Shown here in pieces: positions 55,401-59,400 of a stretch of DNA of 64,000 nt. Origin of the DNA: Mesocentrotus franciscanus (Eukaryota > Echinodermata > Echinoidea > Camarodonta > Strongylocentrotidae); contig CP137686.1 in the NCBI GenBank assembly GCA_037976565.1, positions 496,001 to 560,000 on the forward strand, given 5' to 3'. Each line of letters begins with the position of its first letter. Position 1 is the first letter of the stretch. The notes beneath the pieces are model-generated. The model was not told where the DNA came from. It worked only from the letters and a program-made list of their open reading frames with translations, and did no database searches. The translations under genes and the position numbers were made by a program.

Positions 55401-56938
55401 CATCTCCATGTTTTAATCCAAGGACCATGAGATAATTCATAATTTACAAGTAGTGTTGTGGCCATGCCTATGGTATTCATACATGTTGGTCCAAAATGAC
55501 CACAAAAACCGTCGGTTTGGAGTCGGTCTTGAATCGGTTTGACAGGGTGACGAAGGTATGAGTTTAAGACTAGTTGAGTCATTAGAGATTAAACAACTTT
55601 TGCTTCCTAAAGGATTCTGCATTTCTTTTGCAAGAAAACTTACTCAATTCCCAATATTACAATCATGATATAAATGATTTTACTATTCTCAAAGAAAGCT
55701 GGAGTCTATTTTGAACAAAATTGACGGAAACTTTGATTCTTTACGTATACCATCAAACACAGCCCTTTAGCAAATAAGGAATTCCCTCTTTGCTCTGGCA
55801 CATAACCGCCCTTACAAAAGACTCCATCAGAGACATCGTTTATTGCAAATATTTCTGTATATCTTTCAGGTCGACCGATGACTACAGGCTTTGCTGTTTG
55901 TTCGACGAGACAGATGTGTGCACCATTGCTTCCCGGAACTTCCTGGACTCCTGCTCCCGTCTCATGCCAAACACAATCTTAAGGATAGCCATGTGGGTCA
56001 TAGGGTGGGGCGCCCTCATCGGCAATACCATAGTTCTTGTATTGCGGTGTCGTACCGATCATTCAGTCAGCGCAAAGACTCAGGGACTGTTTATCTCCAA
56101 CCTGGCCATAGCAGATTTTCTGATGGGAGTCTACATGATCATAATATCGTCAGCAGATGTGTACTACGGAGAGTATTTCTACCTCTTCGCGGTGCAATGG
56201 CGCGGATCTGTCACTTGCAAAGTCGCAGGATTCATCGCTGTTCTATCCAGCGAAACGTCCGTCTTCATACTTGCAATCATTACGATAGATCGAGTCCTTA
56301 ACGTCGTGTTCCCCTTCGGTAAACTGAAGTTTCGGGCTACTTCTGCTCGCGTTGGTGTGGCACTGATATGGATCATTGCTTTTGTAGTGAGCATTGTTCC
56401 TTTGATTGTTAGCTCCTACATCAACGGTTTTTATGGCCTGTCCGATGTTTGTGTTGGACTCCCACTCAATGTCGAGTCAAGACAGACTGGAGAATTAGAA
56501 TTTAGTAATGAGAAAGAGGTGTGGGAATACATCCAATATGAAACAACGAAACGACCAAGTTGGGTGTACTCAATCGCCCTCTTTCTCGGTGTGAATTTCT
56601 TGATCTTCATCCTCATTCTGCTCTCCTATGTCGTCATATTCGTTCACGTTCGCAAGTCGGCACGCAGTGTGGCCAATCCAACAGGTGGTTCGGGTAGTAT
56701 TGACCGCGCCCGGGAAGTGAAGCTGGCAACACGCATGGCTATCATTGTCCTCACGGATTTCTTTTGCTGGATGCCAGTGATCATCATGGGTATCCTTTCG
56801 CAAACAGGTGCTGTCACCCTCCCGGTATCCCTCTACGCCTGGAGTGTTGTCTTTATCTTGCCTATCAACGCATCAATAAATCCATATCTATATACCTTCA
56901 TCGCAATATGTGATGGTTCAAAGACGAGATCTACCTAA
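24465..56938 (+). CDS. Relaxin-receptor/GRL101-like type-C LGR (LDLa + LRR + 7TM GPCR), 25 exons, 1,000 aa
   Basis: Exons: 24465-24573, 26329-26463, 31939-32067, 33268-33373, 33700-33786, 35473-35544, 37705-37776, 38284-38355, 38906-38977, 40088-40159, 42432-42503, 43174-43245, 43695-43766, 44254-44325, 45058-45129, 48237-48308, 48980-49051, 49596-49667, 50288-50359, 51615-51686, 52165-52236, 53244-53315, 53763-53834, 54405-54476, 55870-56938. All junctions keep phase and sum to 3,003 nt. Architecture: signal peptide (1-28), LDLa (about 47-81), LDLa (86-124), LRR N-cap (129-142), 20 LRRs (160-644), Cys hinge, 7TM (about 681-988). Known of the family: RXFP and GRL101 receptors use LDLa modules and LRRs to bind or activate with relaxin-like peptides and signal through G proteins. 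Ligand and signalling here are inference. Vertebrate RXFP1/2 have one LDLa and about ten LRRs, so this ectodomain is enlarged. The C-tail is very short. Inclusion of every LRR exon in one transcript is assumed. Confidence 0.85.
24936..25380. mobile_element. Composite of two hAT-type MITE families
   Basis: Starts CAGTGGCGGATCCAGGGG at 24,936 with the same interior as the 8221 element. From about 25,280 it becomes the reverse complement of the segment nested at 20,029 in the large hAT element and ends GTTACGCCACTG (25,369-25,380). It lies in intron 1 of the receptor gene. Confidence 0.65.
25381..25921 (-). mobile_element. Non-LTR retrotransposon C-terminal fragment (zf-RVT-like)
   Basis: The minus-strand frame reads [40 protein letters not shown] and [13 protein letters not shown]. 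The CxxC...H...C arrangement with WRHN is the knuckle region seen downstream of RT in several metazoan non-LTR elements. The RT itself is missing. It sits antisense in intron 1 of the receptor gene. Confidence 0.7.
26329..26463 (+). CDS. Type-C LGR exon 2: degenerate LDLa module
   Basis: Acceptor ttttttgcag|CTATTT and donor TGCG|gtaagt, phase 1-1, 45 codons. The module keeps Cys53, 66, 72 and 81 (GRFTC, VCDG, DQC, YIC). It lacks the first and third LDLa cysteines, which would pair with each other, and the acidic Ca-site is altered ([13 protein letters not shown]). Confidence 0.8.
26540..26880. repeat. Degenerate TTCGGAATTACGAA repeat
   Basis: The motif CTTCGGAATTACGAACCTTCGG and variants recur several times, with a more diverged middle (TTTGGAATTAGGAACCTTTGG near 26,840). 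Non-coding. Confidence 0.7.
30588..31440 (+). mobile_element. L2-type LINE 3' end
   Basis: The plus strand reads [56 protein letters not shown] and [11 protein letters not shown], then a stop and frameshifts. The 3' UTR ends GCGCTATACAAATA followed by (ATT)n, the classic L2 tail. It is 5'-truncated. Confidence 0.85.
31560..31692. mobile_element. MITE with ACCGAC-repeat inverted arms
   Basis: Ends TACCATAGTCACACC and GTGATTGAGGTG are roughly inverted. The body has GAGACCGACAAC on one arm and CGGTCGGTTTAGTGTCGG on the other. Related copies lie at 42,830-42,972, 49,286-49,381, 52,907-53,039 and, in part, before 55,560. Confidence 0.6.
31939..32067 (+). CDS. Type-C LGR exon 3: canonical LDLa module
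   Basis: Acceptor gccgccag|ATAATG and donor TGCG|gtaaag, phase 1-1, 43 codons. All six cysteines are present (86, 93, 101, 108, 114, 124), as is the acidic Ca-binding signature CDGHPDC followed by GIDEILC. Confidence 0.85.
32105..32700. repeat. ATA/ATG/AAG microsatellite and degenerate LINE tail
   Basis: Trinucleotide tracts (32,130-32,290) are followed by sequence around 32,290-32,640 (GCGCCTCTTTCAGAGGAGAC, GGATTTGAAGCCAGCCTG) that resembles an old minus-strand LINE 3' region. No frame is retained. Confidence 0.45.
32985..33215. repeat. CTAT/CT/GT microsatellite cluster
   Basis: Blocks of (CTAT)n, (CT)n, (TG)n and TCTG units directly before the LRR-cap exon. The overlapping open frames are simple-sequence artefacts. 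Confidence 0.9.
33268..33373 (+). CDS. Type-C LGR exon 4: LRR N-terminal cap
   Basis: Acceptor tttttaaag|ATCCGC and donor GATCT|gtaagt, phase 1 to phase 2. The four-cysteine pattern [14 protein letters not shown] is the standard LRRNT spacing. From here on every junction is phase 2. Confidence 0.85.
33700..33786 (+). CDS. Type-C LGR exon 5: first LRR (87 nt)
   Basis: Acceptor cttctttgcag|ATATTT and donor CAATT|gtaagg. 29 codons, encoding [19 protein letters not shown] and a LTTYPLLIQ helix-like end. It is longer than the other repeats and has two possible N-glycosylation sites (NGT, NLT). Confidence 0.75.
33848..33942. repeat. (TA)n microsatellite
   Basis: Almost uninterrupted TA run in the intron after the first LRR exon. 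Nearby 34,105-34,135 has ATTCAATTCAAATTCAATTC, a LINE/SINE-like 3' tail. Confidence 0.95.
34255..34430 (-). repeat. tRNA-derived SINE-like repeat
   Basis: Same family as 5125-5685: TATAGCGCTCTAGCATTTTA, GTATCCATTTACC, CTTGCCAAAGGACATTAGTGC and a tRNA-like end with ACTTATCCACTGGACC. It lies in a receptor intron. Confidence 0.65.
34436..35472 (+). other. Receptor intron, no further element recognised
   Basis: A 72-nt LRR-like exon was looked for here and not found. The sequence at 35,341-35,388 begins like an exon after ccttcag but hits a stop in the required frame. Confidence 0.4.
35473..35544 (+). CDS. Type-C LGR exon 6: LRR (residues about 189-212)
   Basis: Acceptor tgatttgcag|AATTGT and donor ATTAT|gtaagt, 72 nt. 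Encodes [18 protein letters not shown] and TELRIM, matching LxxNxLxxIxxxxFxxL. It is a divergent single-copy type, not part of the repeated A-E set. Confidence 0.75.
35685..35880. repeat. ATA/ATG microsatellite
   Basis: AATAATGATAAT units across about 195 bp. The open frames on both strands are simple-sequence artefacts. Confidence 0.95.
35885..36605. mobile_element. Composite of fold-back MITE sequences
   Basis: The left part (ACTCCTAGATCCTAATCAG onward) is the inverse of the family seen at 40,478-41,406. In the middle, 36,158-36,226 is a near-perfect hairpin (AACGTGCACATCCTGCCATGA and its complement). The right part (GACTCCAATTTTGACCAATC) recurs at 50,770-50,800. Confidence 0.65.
36846..36915 (-). 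repeat. tRNA-like sequence, degenerate
   Basis: The minus strand has an A-box (TGGCCTGGTGGTAGAGTCGC), a B-box (GGTTCAAGTCC), a 6-bp acceptor-like stem and a GCTGC/GCAGT anticodon-like stem with loop CCGGCAA (anticodon-like GGC). Position 33 is C instead of T and the T stem does not pair, so a functional tRNA is unlikely. Confidence 0.55.
37075..37200. mobile_element. Fold-back MITE
   Basis: GTTGAGTCTGTTTGTGCATCTATCGT pairs with ACGATAGATGCATACAGCCTCAAC around a short loop. The right end ATCGTATAATGCATCATTTGTA matches the ends of the elements at 40,381-41,040. Confidence 0.75.
37367..37430. repeat. (CTA)n microsatellite
   Basis: Two adjacent (CTA)n runs joined by a TATA step. A similar short run lies at 23,282-23,305. 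Confidence 0.9.
37435..37690 (-). mobile_element. Degenerate L2-type 3' end (minus strand)
   Basis: CATTTTGTAGCGCATTTTCAAT followed by GAAGAGGTGAGTTTTGAGAT reads, on the minus strand, like the 3' UTR of an L2-like element. No open frame remains. It abuts the acceptor of the LRR exon at 37,705. Confidence 0.4.
37705..37776 (+). CDS. Type-C LGR exon 7: LRR, E-like (213-236)
   Basis: Acceptor cctctttcag|GCTATT and donor ATGCT|gtgagt, 72 nt. Encodes [20 protein letters not shown]. Resembles the E type at 40088 and 50288. Confidence 0.85.
38284..38355 (+). CDS. Type-C LGR exon 8: LRR (237-260)
   Basis: Acceptor ttgcctacag|GGATAT and donor GAATT|gtaagt, 72 nt. Encodes [19 protein letters not shown]. 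It has a possible N-glycosylation site (NNT). Confidence 0.85.
38906..38977 (+). CDS. Type-C LGR exon 9: LRR, E-like (261-284)
   Basis: Acceptor ggttttgtag|GACATT and donor AAACT|gtaaac, 72 nt. Encodes [20 protein letters not shown]. The donor is weaker (gtaaac) than its neighbours, so skipping is conceivable. Confidence 0.8.
39535..39725 (+). repeat. SINE-like fragment
   Basis: ATCTACATTTGCCACTCTCC, GTAAATGGGTACCTGGCAAT and ATTGCAGGGCCC resemble the core of the SINE family at 5125 and 34,255, in the opposite orientation and without the tRNA-like head. It lies in a receptor intron. Confidence 0.5.
40088..40159 (+). CDS. Type-C LGR exon 10: LRR type E, copy 1 (285-308)
   Basis: Acceptor tatttttgcag|AGACCT and donor ACACT|gtaagt, 72 nt. 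Encodes [20 protein letters not shown]. Its downstream intron resembles that after 50,359, which marks it as the first copy of the duplicated multi-exon block. Confidence 0.85.
40381..41406. mobile_element. Tandemly duplicated pair of fold-back MITEs
   Basis: Two units follow each other: 40,381-40,858 and 40,853-41,406. Each starts with an AATATACAAATGATGCATGC hairpin (arms CATTATAC(G/A)ATCTATCC and GGATAGATCGTATAATGA). Each continues with a segment bounded by ACTCCTAGATCC and GGATCT(T/A)GGAGTGAGTTGT, which contains GTTGGATAGTACTGGAAA. The inner hairpin of unit 2 has longer arms (TCTATCGCAC / GTGCGATAGA). Intron sequence after LRR type E copy 1. Confidence 0.75.
41450..41512 (+). pseudogene. 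Decayed LRR pseudo-exon, type E-like (copy 1)
   Basis: AGGAATAATCTATTACGTATTGAGGATT keeps the middle of an E-type LRR exon (NNxISRIED), but there is no AG acceptor, no in-phase donor, and GAGGATT is duplicated. A sister relic lies at 50,868-50,925. Confidence 0.7.
42215..42235 (+). other. Deletion scar where an LRR type-A exon is missing
   Basis: Sequence matching the flank upstream of exon A (CATCCACCCTCCCCA, compare 48,100) is joined directly to sequence matching the flank downstream of exon A (GGTCATCAATACCGAAAC, compare 51,766). The 72-nt exon and nearby intron between them are gone. Confidence 0.75.
42432..42503 (+). CDS. Type-C LGR exon 11: LRR type B, copy 1 (309-332)
   Basis: Acceptor ttttccccacag|ATTTCT and donor GTTAT|gtaagt, 72 nt. 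Encodes [20 protein letters not shown]. Sister copies lie at 45058, 48980 and 52165. Confidence 0.85.
42830..42972. mobile_element. MITE with ACCGACACCAG tandem arm
   Basis: Starts TACCTTAGTCATATTGACAA and ends GGTGTGACTGAGGTA. ACCGACACCAG is repeated three times on the left arm and answered by CGGTCGGTTTGGAGTCGGTC on the right. Copies in the sister introns (49,286-49,381 truncated; 52,907-53,039) were carried by the exon-block duplication. Confidence 0.7.
43174..43245 (+). CDS. Type-C LGR exon 12: LRR type C, copy 1 (333-356)
   Basis: Acceptor gtcccttcatag|TGACCT and donor GATGC|gtaagt, 72 nt. Encodes [20 protein letters not shown]. Sister copies lie at 49596 and 53244. Confidence 0.85.
43695..43766 (+). 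CDS. Type-C LGR exon 13: LRR type D, copy 1 (357-380)
   Basis: Acceptor ttctctttcag|GTTTTT and donor CGGCT|gtaagt, 72 nt. Encodes [21 protein letters not shown] decayed sister lies at 50,089 and an intact one at 53,763. Confidence 0.85.
44254..44325 (+). CDS. Type-C LGR exon 14: LRR type A, copy 1 (381-404)
   Basis: Acceptor gtcataaaacag|GAGAAT and donor TACCT|gtaagt, 72 nt. Encodes [20 protein letters not shown]. It differs from the copy at 48,237 at two of 72 bases (one changes Ile to Val). Confidence 0.85.
45058..45129 (+). CDS. Type-C LGR exon 15: LRR type B, copy 2 (405-428)
   Basis: Acceptor tttttccacag|ATCTCT and donor GTTTT|gtaagt, 72 nt. Encodes [20 protein letters not shown]. The Penelope-like element lies in the intron that follows. 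Confidence 0.85.
45543..46430 (+). pseudogene. PLE reverse transcriptase, truncated and frameshifted
   Basis: Reads [14 protein letters not shown], then motif [13 protein letters not shown] (45,738-45,773), [19 protein letters not shown] and the catalytic YVDD (46,047-46,058), followed by FLDTLVHR and [12 protein letters not shown]. The N-terminal part of the RT before KIHKP is missing: the upstream frame comes from the inverted terminal segment and host intron. The frame runs on to a stop at 46,526, but the continuing element sequence shifts frame at about 46,390-46,440. Confidence 0.85.
46430..47011 (+). CDS. PLE GIY-YIG endonuclease domain (remnant)
   Basis: The frame encodes [19 protein letters not shown], a linker, then [11 protein letters not shown] (GIY motif, 46,622-46,633), [14 protein letters not shown] with YIG at 46,664-46,672, [25 protein letters not shown] and [11 protein letters not shown]. 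The catalytic Arg (ARPIKER), the following HKRD and the late Glu (KEAI) of canelope-type GIY-YIG nucleases are all present. This domain nicks target DNA for retrotransposition in intact PLEs. Here it is separated from the RT by a frameshift and cannot form the native polyprotein. Confidence 0.85.
   Translation, partial: KRSSEPRDQKVFKTFTVLPYIDGVSQQLKRRLESHGIRTVFRSDTTLRQQLTRPKDPIPPHRQDGIVYNIPCKGCDRSYIGETARPIKERITEHKRDVRLRRTDNSAVAEHAWDNQHQPDWDGVQCLSQERHWYTRRVKEAINIRLNPNNFNRDNGIDIPEFWMRTIRRHDTPRPAGQHRSIPISRRPEPAAR
47250..47315 (+). ncRNA. Candidate hammerhead-ribozyme remnant in the PLE 3' region
   Basis: CTGACGA (47,256-47,262) is followed by a short GTG/CAC stem and GAAAC (47,281-47,285), the two conserved core strands of a type-I hammerhead. 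GTC and a perfect GGGATC/GATCCC hairpin follow. Hammerhead motifs are established in PLE pseudo-LTRs. Stem II is short with a mismatch and stem III is not convincing, so activity is doubtful. Confidence 0.4.
47358..47765. repeat. Inverted repeat in the PLE 3' region (arms of about 83 bp)
   Basis: TATTTTCTTATTCAAACATC to CTCAGACCTGCTAAGCT (47,358-47,442) is complementary to 47,683-47,765 (AGCTTAGCAGGTCTGAG onward). The loop is about 240 bp. The distal arm runs straight into the inverted terminal segment, marking an inverted pseudo-LTR of about 145 bp. Confidence 0.8.
48237..48308 (+). CDS. Type-C LGR exon 16: LRR type A, copy 2 (429-452)
   Basis: Acceptor gtcataaaacag|GAGAAT and donor TACCT|gtaagt, 72 nt. 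Encodes [20 protein letters not shown]. Both flanking introns are close copies of those around exon 14. Confidence 0.85.
48980..49051 (+). CDS. Type-C LGR exon 17: LRR type B, copy 3 (453-476)
   Basis: Acceptor tttttccacag|AGATCT and donor TATAT|gtaagt, 72 nt. Encodes [20 protein letters not shown]. It encodes exactly the same 24 residues as the exon at 52,165; the two differ only by two silent changes in Ser codons. Confidence 0.85.
49286..50000 (+). other. Duplicated introns around LRR type C copy 2
   Basis: Parallel to 42,850-43,600 and 52,930-53,650, including a truncated MITE copy and a GATGATGAT microsatellite (49,936-49,988), which recurs at 43,518-43,590 and 53,588-53,640. Confidence 0.7.
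49596..49667 (+). CDS. Type-C LGR exon 18: LRR type C, copy 2 (477-500)
   Basis: Acceptor gtcccttcatag|TGACCT and donor GATGC|gtaagt, 72 nt. Encodes [20 protein letters not shown]. Confidence 0.85.
50089..50143 (+). pseudogene. Decayed LRR pseudo-exon, type D (copy 2)
   Basis: Keeps GGGGGAACTTTCCAGACTCT, GAGTCGGCC and the donor GCT|gtaagt of exon type D. The acceptor and first half of the exon have been replaced by TTTTTTTACAACGATG. It cannot be spliced as an LRR. Confidence 0.75.
50288..50359 (+). CDS. Type-C LGR exon 19: LRR type E, copy 2 (501-524)
   Basis: Acceptor ttttttttgcag|AGACCT and donor GCACT|gtaagt, 72 nt. Encodes [20 protein letters not shown]. Confidence 0.85.
50590..50835. 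mobile_element. MITE related to 36,105-36,605
   Basis: GACCGCTATGAGAGGCAAGG, TAGGCTCAAGTGGACG, GTGAACCTATGGGGATC and ACGACTCCAATTTCGACCAA follow the same order as 36,125-36,570, with the internal hairpin lost. Confidence 0.6.
50868..50925 (+). pseudogene. Decayed LRR pseudo-exon, type E-like (copy 2)
   Basis: ACTAGGAATAATCTATCACG and GATTGAGGACTCAGTGATTT are close to the relic at 41,450. No acceptor AG follows a pyrimidine tract and the end lacks a donor. Confidence 0.7.
51615..51686 (+). CDS. Type-C LGR exon 20: LRR type A, copy 3 (525-548)
   Basis: Acceptor gtcataaagcag|GAGTAT and donor TACTT|gtaagt, 72 nt. Encodes [20 protein letters not shown]. Its upstream intron keeps the empty target site of the Penelope-like insertion (about 51,478). 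Confidence 0.85.
52165..52236 (+). CDS. Type-C LGR exon 21: LRR type B, copy 4 (549-572)
   Basis: Acceptor ctttttccacag|AGATCT and donor TATAT|gtaagt, 72 nt. The peptide is identical to exon 17 ([20 protein letters not shown] onward). An extra fold-back-rich segment of about 320 bp (about 52,250-52,575) is present in the intron after it and not in the sister introns. Confidence 0.85.
52250..52575. repeat. Extra fold-back segment in the intron after exon 21
   Basis: GATCCTAATCAAATGATTGG starts a segment absent from the sister introns. It contains the palindrome TTTTACTAATGACCGGTCATTAGTAAAAT (52,328-52,356), two ACATCATTTTATAAAACAAAT units and CACACTCGG/TTGTGTGGG arms. Probably a MITE. Confidence 0.6.
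52907..53039. mobile_element. MITE with ACCGACAACAG arm (sister of 42,830)
   Basis: Starts TACCTTATTCATACCGACAA and ends GGTGTGACTGAGGTA. ACCGACAACAG occurs twice. It lies at the same position relative to LRR type C as the 42,830 copy, so it was duplicated with the block. Confidence 0.7.
53244..53315 (+). CDS. Type-C LGR exon 22: LRR type C, copy 3 (573-596)
   Basis: Acceptor gtcccttcacag|TGACCT and donor TGGGT|gtaagt, 72 nt. Encodes [20 protein letters not shown] with a changed end (TWV instead of TDA). Confidence 0.85.
53763..53834 (+). CDS. Type-C LGR exon 23: LRR type D, copy 3 (597-620)
   Basis: Acceptor ttctctttcag|GTCTTT and donor TATCT|gtaagt, 72 nt. Encodes [20 protein letters not shown]. 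Confidence 0.85.
54405..54476 (+). CDS. Type-C LGR exon 24: last LRR (621-644)
   Basis: Acceptor cactctccatag|AAACAT and donor GGCTT|gtaagt, 72 nt. Encodes [20 protein letters not shown]. Single-copy type preceding the hinge exon. Confidence 0.8.
54477..55869 (+). other. Last receptor intron
   Basis: Contains a C/G-run (54,833-54,843), GCTAGC-rich sequence at 55,250-55,330 (GTCGCTAGCTGGCTATCGCT) and the right half of a MITE ending GGGTGACGAAGGTAT near 55,560. No exon is supported. Confidence 0.45.
55870..56938 (+). CDS. Type-C LGR exon 25: hinge and seven-transmembrane domain
   Basis: Acceptor atatctttcag|GTCGAC; stop TAA at 56,936. The hinge has the [13 protein letters not shown] cluster. 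TM1 about 681-704 (GNTIVLVL, Asn1.50), TM2 716-740 ([10 protein letters not shown]), TM3 756-786 ending TIDR then VLNVVFPF where rhodopsin-type receptors have DRY, TM4 805-826, TM5 875-903, TM6 933-955 with CWMP, TM7 963-988 with NPYLY. Cys761 and Cys839 can form the TM3-ECL2 disulfide. [28 protein letters not shown] and DRxLxxVFPF are strongly relaxin-receptor/GRL101-like. Only about 12 residues follow TM7, much shorter than in vertebrate RXFPs. An intronless 7TM exon differs from vertebrate RXFP genes, but several invertebrate LGRs have one. Confidence 0.9.
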
Positions 56939-57095
56939 AAACCCTTCTTTTTAGCCCTTCTTTTTGAAGGCATAGACATCCAGAAAAAATTCCCTCACAT
57001 CTACGAATTTGTAACGTAATACGGGAAAAGCTGGAGATTAATTTTACATTATAATTGACTGTACAAGATATAACGCTGTAATGATTTCCTTTTTT

Positions 57096-57101
57096 AATAA
57101 A
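57096..57101 (+). promoter_or_regulatory. Candidate polyadenylation signal AATAAA
   Basis: First canonical AATAAA after the receptor stop codon, 158 nt downstream. A GT-rich downstream element is not obvious. Confidence 0.4.
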
Positions 57102-58190
57102 ATGATTGAAATATCTGTAGAATTTAAAGATCAAAATAGGGAAGAGAAATTTGTAAAATTATGAAATTAGACGATGAAAATGTAATCGATCAGTTTTTTC
57201 AAGTATTTCCAATCAACCATAAACATCCGGTATTAAATATATCTGTAATTTGTAAAATAACAGCTCGAGTTTGAGATTCTAGGACAATTACGCCCTGGAC
57301 AATCCTCGTCCAATTACCAGCGGGACAATTATTCCCCCCGGAAAATTAGCCCCTAAAACAATTACCGGGGAGGGGGTAATTTTCAGGGGAGTGATTGTTA
57401 TTGTCCTTATACGCGATTATGAGGTTTTCTAGGTTATATGATTTACTTCGTTGTATTTGTATATATTAAATGTCAAATGTTACACTTGTAATATATTTTG
57501 ATACGTGAGTATGAGGTTTTCTAGGTTATATGACTTACTTCGTTGTATCTGTATATATTAAATGTCAAATGTTACACTTGTAATATATTTTGATGTAATT
57601 CTATCACCAACCTTGTGACAATTTATAAATAGGGGACATGAAAAGAATTAATTATAGCAACAATCAGAGAATGAGTTTCTGACCTTCAAACTGTACCCCA
57701 AAATAGGTTACAATGCAATTTCCGTTCTAAAAATTCCTATCAGATTAAATACAAGTATAAATACATACTTGTACAATTATTTATGTTGTTTTCATTTATC
57801 TTTTAAATAACTTTTGTTCATGTTTGTAATAATTATAATGCCTATGTATTGTAAAACAAAATATTCATGTACCATGTAAATGAAGTTTTCTAATAAATAC
57901 AAACAACAGACTCATATATACAACACACGCAACGTTCAACATTCAGTATTTGCTAGCTATTCCGAAATAAATCATTTTTTATCATTAACATGCCTCTTTA
58001 TTACGCAAGATAAACAGCATAGGTCGTGTACAATTCAGTTGTCTTTGATTTGTTATCTCTATCGGATGGAAATTAATATACACCCTTTCACGGTTAAGGA
58101 CGCCATTTTAATTTGCGAGTAAACATTGCGTCGTCAATGTTTTCAGATGCGCATGTATTGTTGCGTCACTGCCTGCGCTGTGCGCTGACA
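57102..58190. other. 3' flank of the receptor gene
   Basis: Holds a GGACAATTA/TAATT-based palindromic repeat at 57,285-57,410 and a direct duplication of about 91 bp at 57,419-57,600. No coding sequence is supported. Confidence 0.5.
57419..57600. repeat. Direct tandem duplication, about 91 bp
   Basis: ATGAGGTTTTCTAGGTTATA through GTAATATATTTTGAT(A/G) occurs twice in succession with two or three differences, a recent duplication. Confidence 0.85.
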
Positions 58191-58270
58191 TCATATTGAC
58201 ATGGCGCCATCTTAAATTACGAGTAAACAACTTTGTTTACTCGTAATTTAATGTCACCGCATGCGCACTC
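58080..58270. repeat. Fold-back sequence with perfect hairpin
   Basis: TAAATTACGAGTAAACAACT meets its complement at 58,213-58,250 around a tiny loop. GGACGCCATTTTAATTTGCG (58,100) and GGCGCCATCTTAAATTACG (58,202) are related, suggesting a MITE derived from a duplicated end. Confidence 0.7.
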
Positions 58271-58859
58271 TTGTATTGTATCGTTCGTACTCGTGAACTT
58301 TTGGTATTTTCGAAGGATTTTATTTCAACAAGCCTCAGCAAGTCTATGTCTTTGTGCCTTTGTATGTGCTGCTGGAAAAATAAAATTGGTTACTAATACT
58401 ATATTAAATGACTTGTAGTGGTTACATCTCTTGTTTTTGTTTGTTTGTGTTGTGAGAGGGGGTTTGTTTGTTTTGTTTGTTTTGTTTTTATGTCTGCGTT
58501 TTCAAAATAGAACATAATCATATACATAAAGTAACAATTATTTCTTCATTATACATAATTATAAATTTGTAAGTACATTAAATAAGATGCATACAACACA
58601 AATATTTATCAATGAAAAAAGATAAATTACAAAAAACGCAGGAGACCGCCATCATGAGCGGTAAGCTTGAAGTCGATGGCGGCCTCGAGAGAATTAGCGG
58701 CATAACTCTTAAATTATATAATTGTACACGTGAAATTGATCAAGTGGGTGCAGTGAAAGTGCATGTGCATGTGCGAATGGGGTTCTGGTACGTAATGTTT
58801 ATAATCCAATACTAGCGTATTTTAAGAATTAATAAATTAAAAATATATTCGAATTCAGA

Positions 58860-59400
58860 GACAAAGTTTTAATGAGAAACGATTCTGTATGATGATATAA
58901 TGTGACGTTTTAGTGCGCTTTAAAAGAATAAAGGGTCGAGCATGATTTAATTATTTTAGATAAATTGTTCCATAAATCGGGGCCATAATGTCTAATTGAT
59001 TTATGTGTAATCAACAATCTGGGGTTAGTTAAATGAAAATTCTCAGAAATACGAGTTGGATAAAAATGAATTGTATTATTATGAACAAAAAAAATTCTCG
59101 AATGAAGGTGGCAGTTGCTTATTCATGTATTTGAACATAAAAATTGCAACTTGGAGTATGTAAGTCAGTGACTTTTAAGGTTTTTAACTTTAGAAATAAT
59201 GGGTCTGTATGGGCTTAAAAAAGAGAGATCCAGCACAAATACGCAGGGCCCTTTTTTGTAATAAAAGGATCGAATTAAGTTTGGTTACACCAGAATTTGC
59301 CCAAACAATATTACAGCATGTTAAATATGGAAGTACTAGTGCGTTATACAATAAAAATAACGTAGTATGAGGCAAAAGACATTTTAACTTATTTATGATT
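58860..59400 (-). mobile_element. LINE RT 3' end (minus strand)
   Basis: The minus strand reads LLYNALVLPYLTCCNIVWAN, SILLLQKRALRICAG, and across shifts HFYPTRISENFHLT, SIRHYGPDLWNNLSKIIK. This is the thumb and C-terminal part of a CR1/jockey-like RT. A second copy of its upstream part lies at 59,690-59,882 (FIDENLTWNDHLHYVS). Confidence 0.75.

Noticed and set aside
58612..58815. 67-codon plus-strand frame downstream of the receptor
   Set aside because: No recognisable domain, no splice context and AT-rich surroundings; it could be chance.
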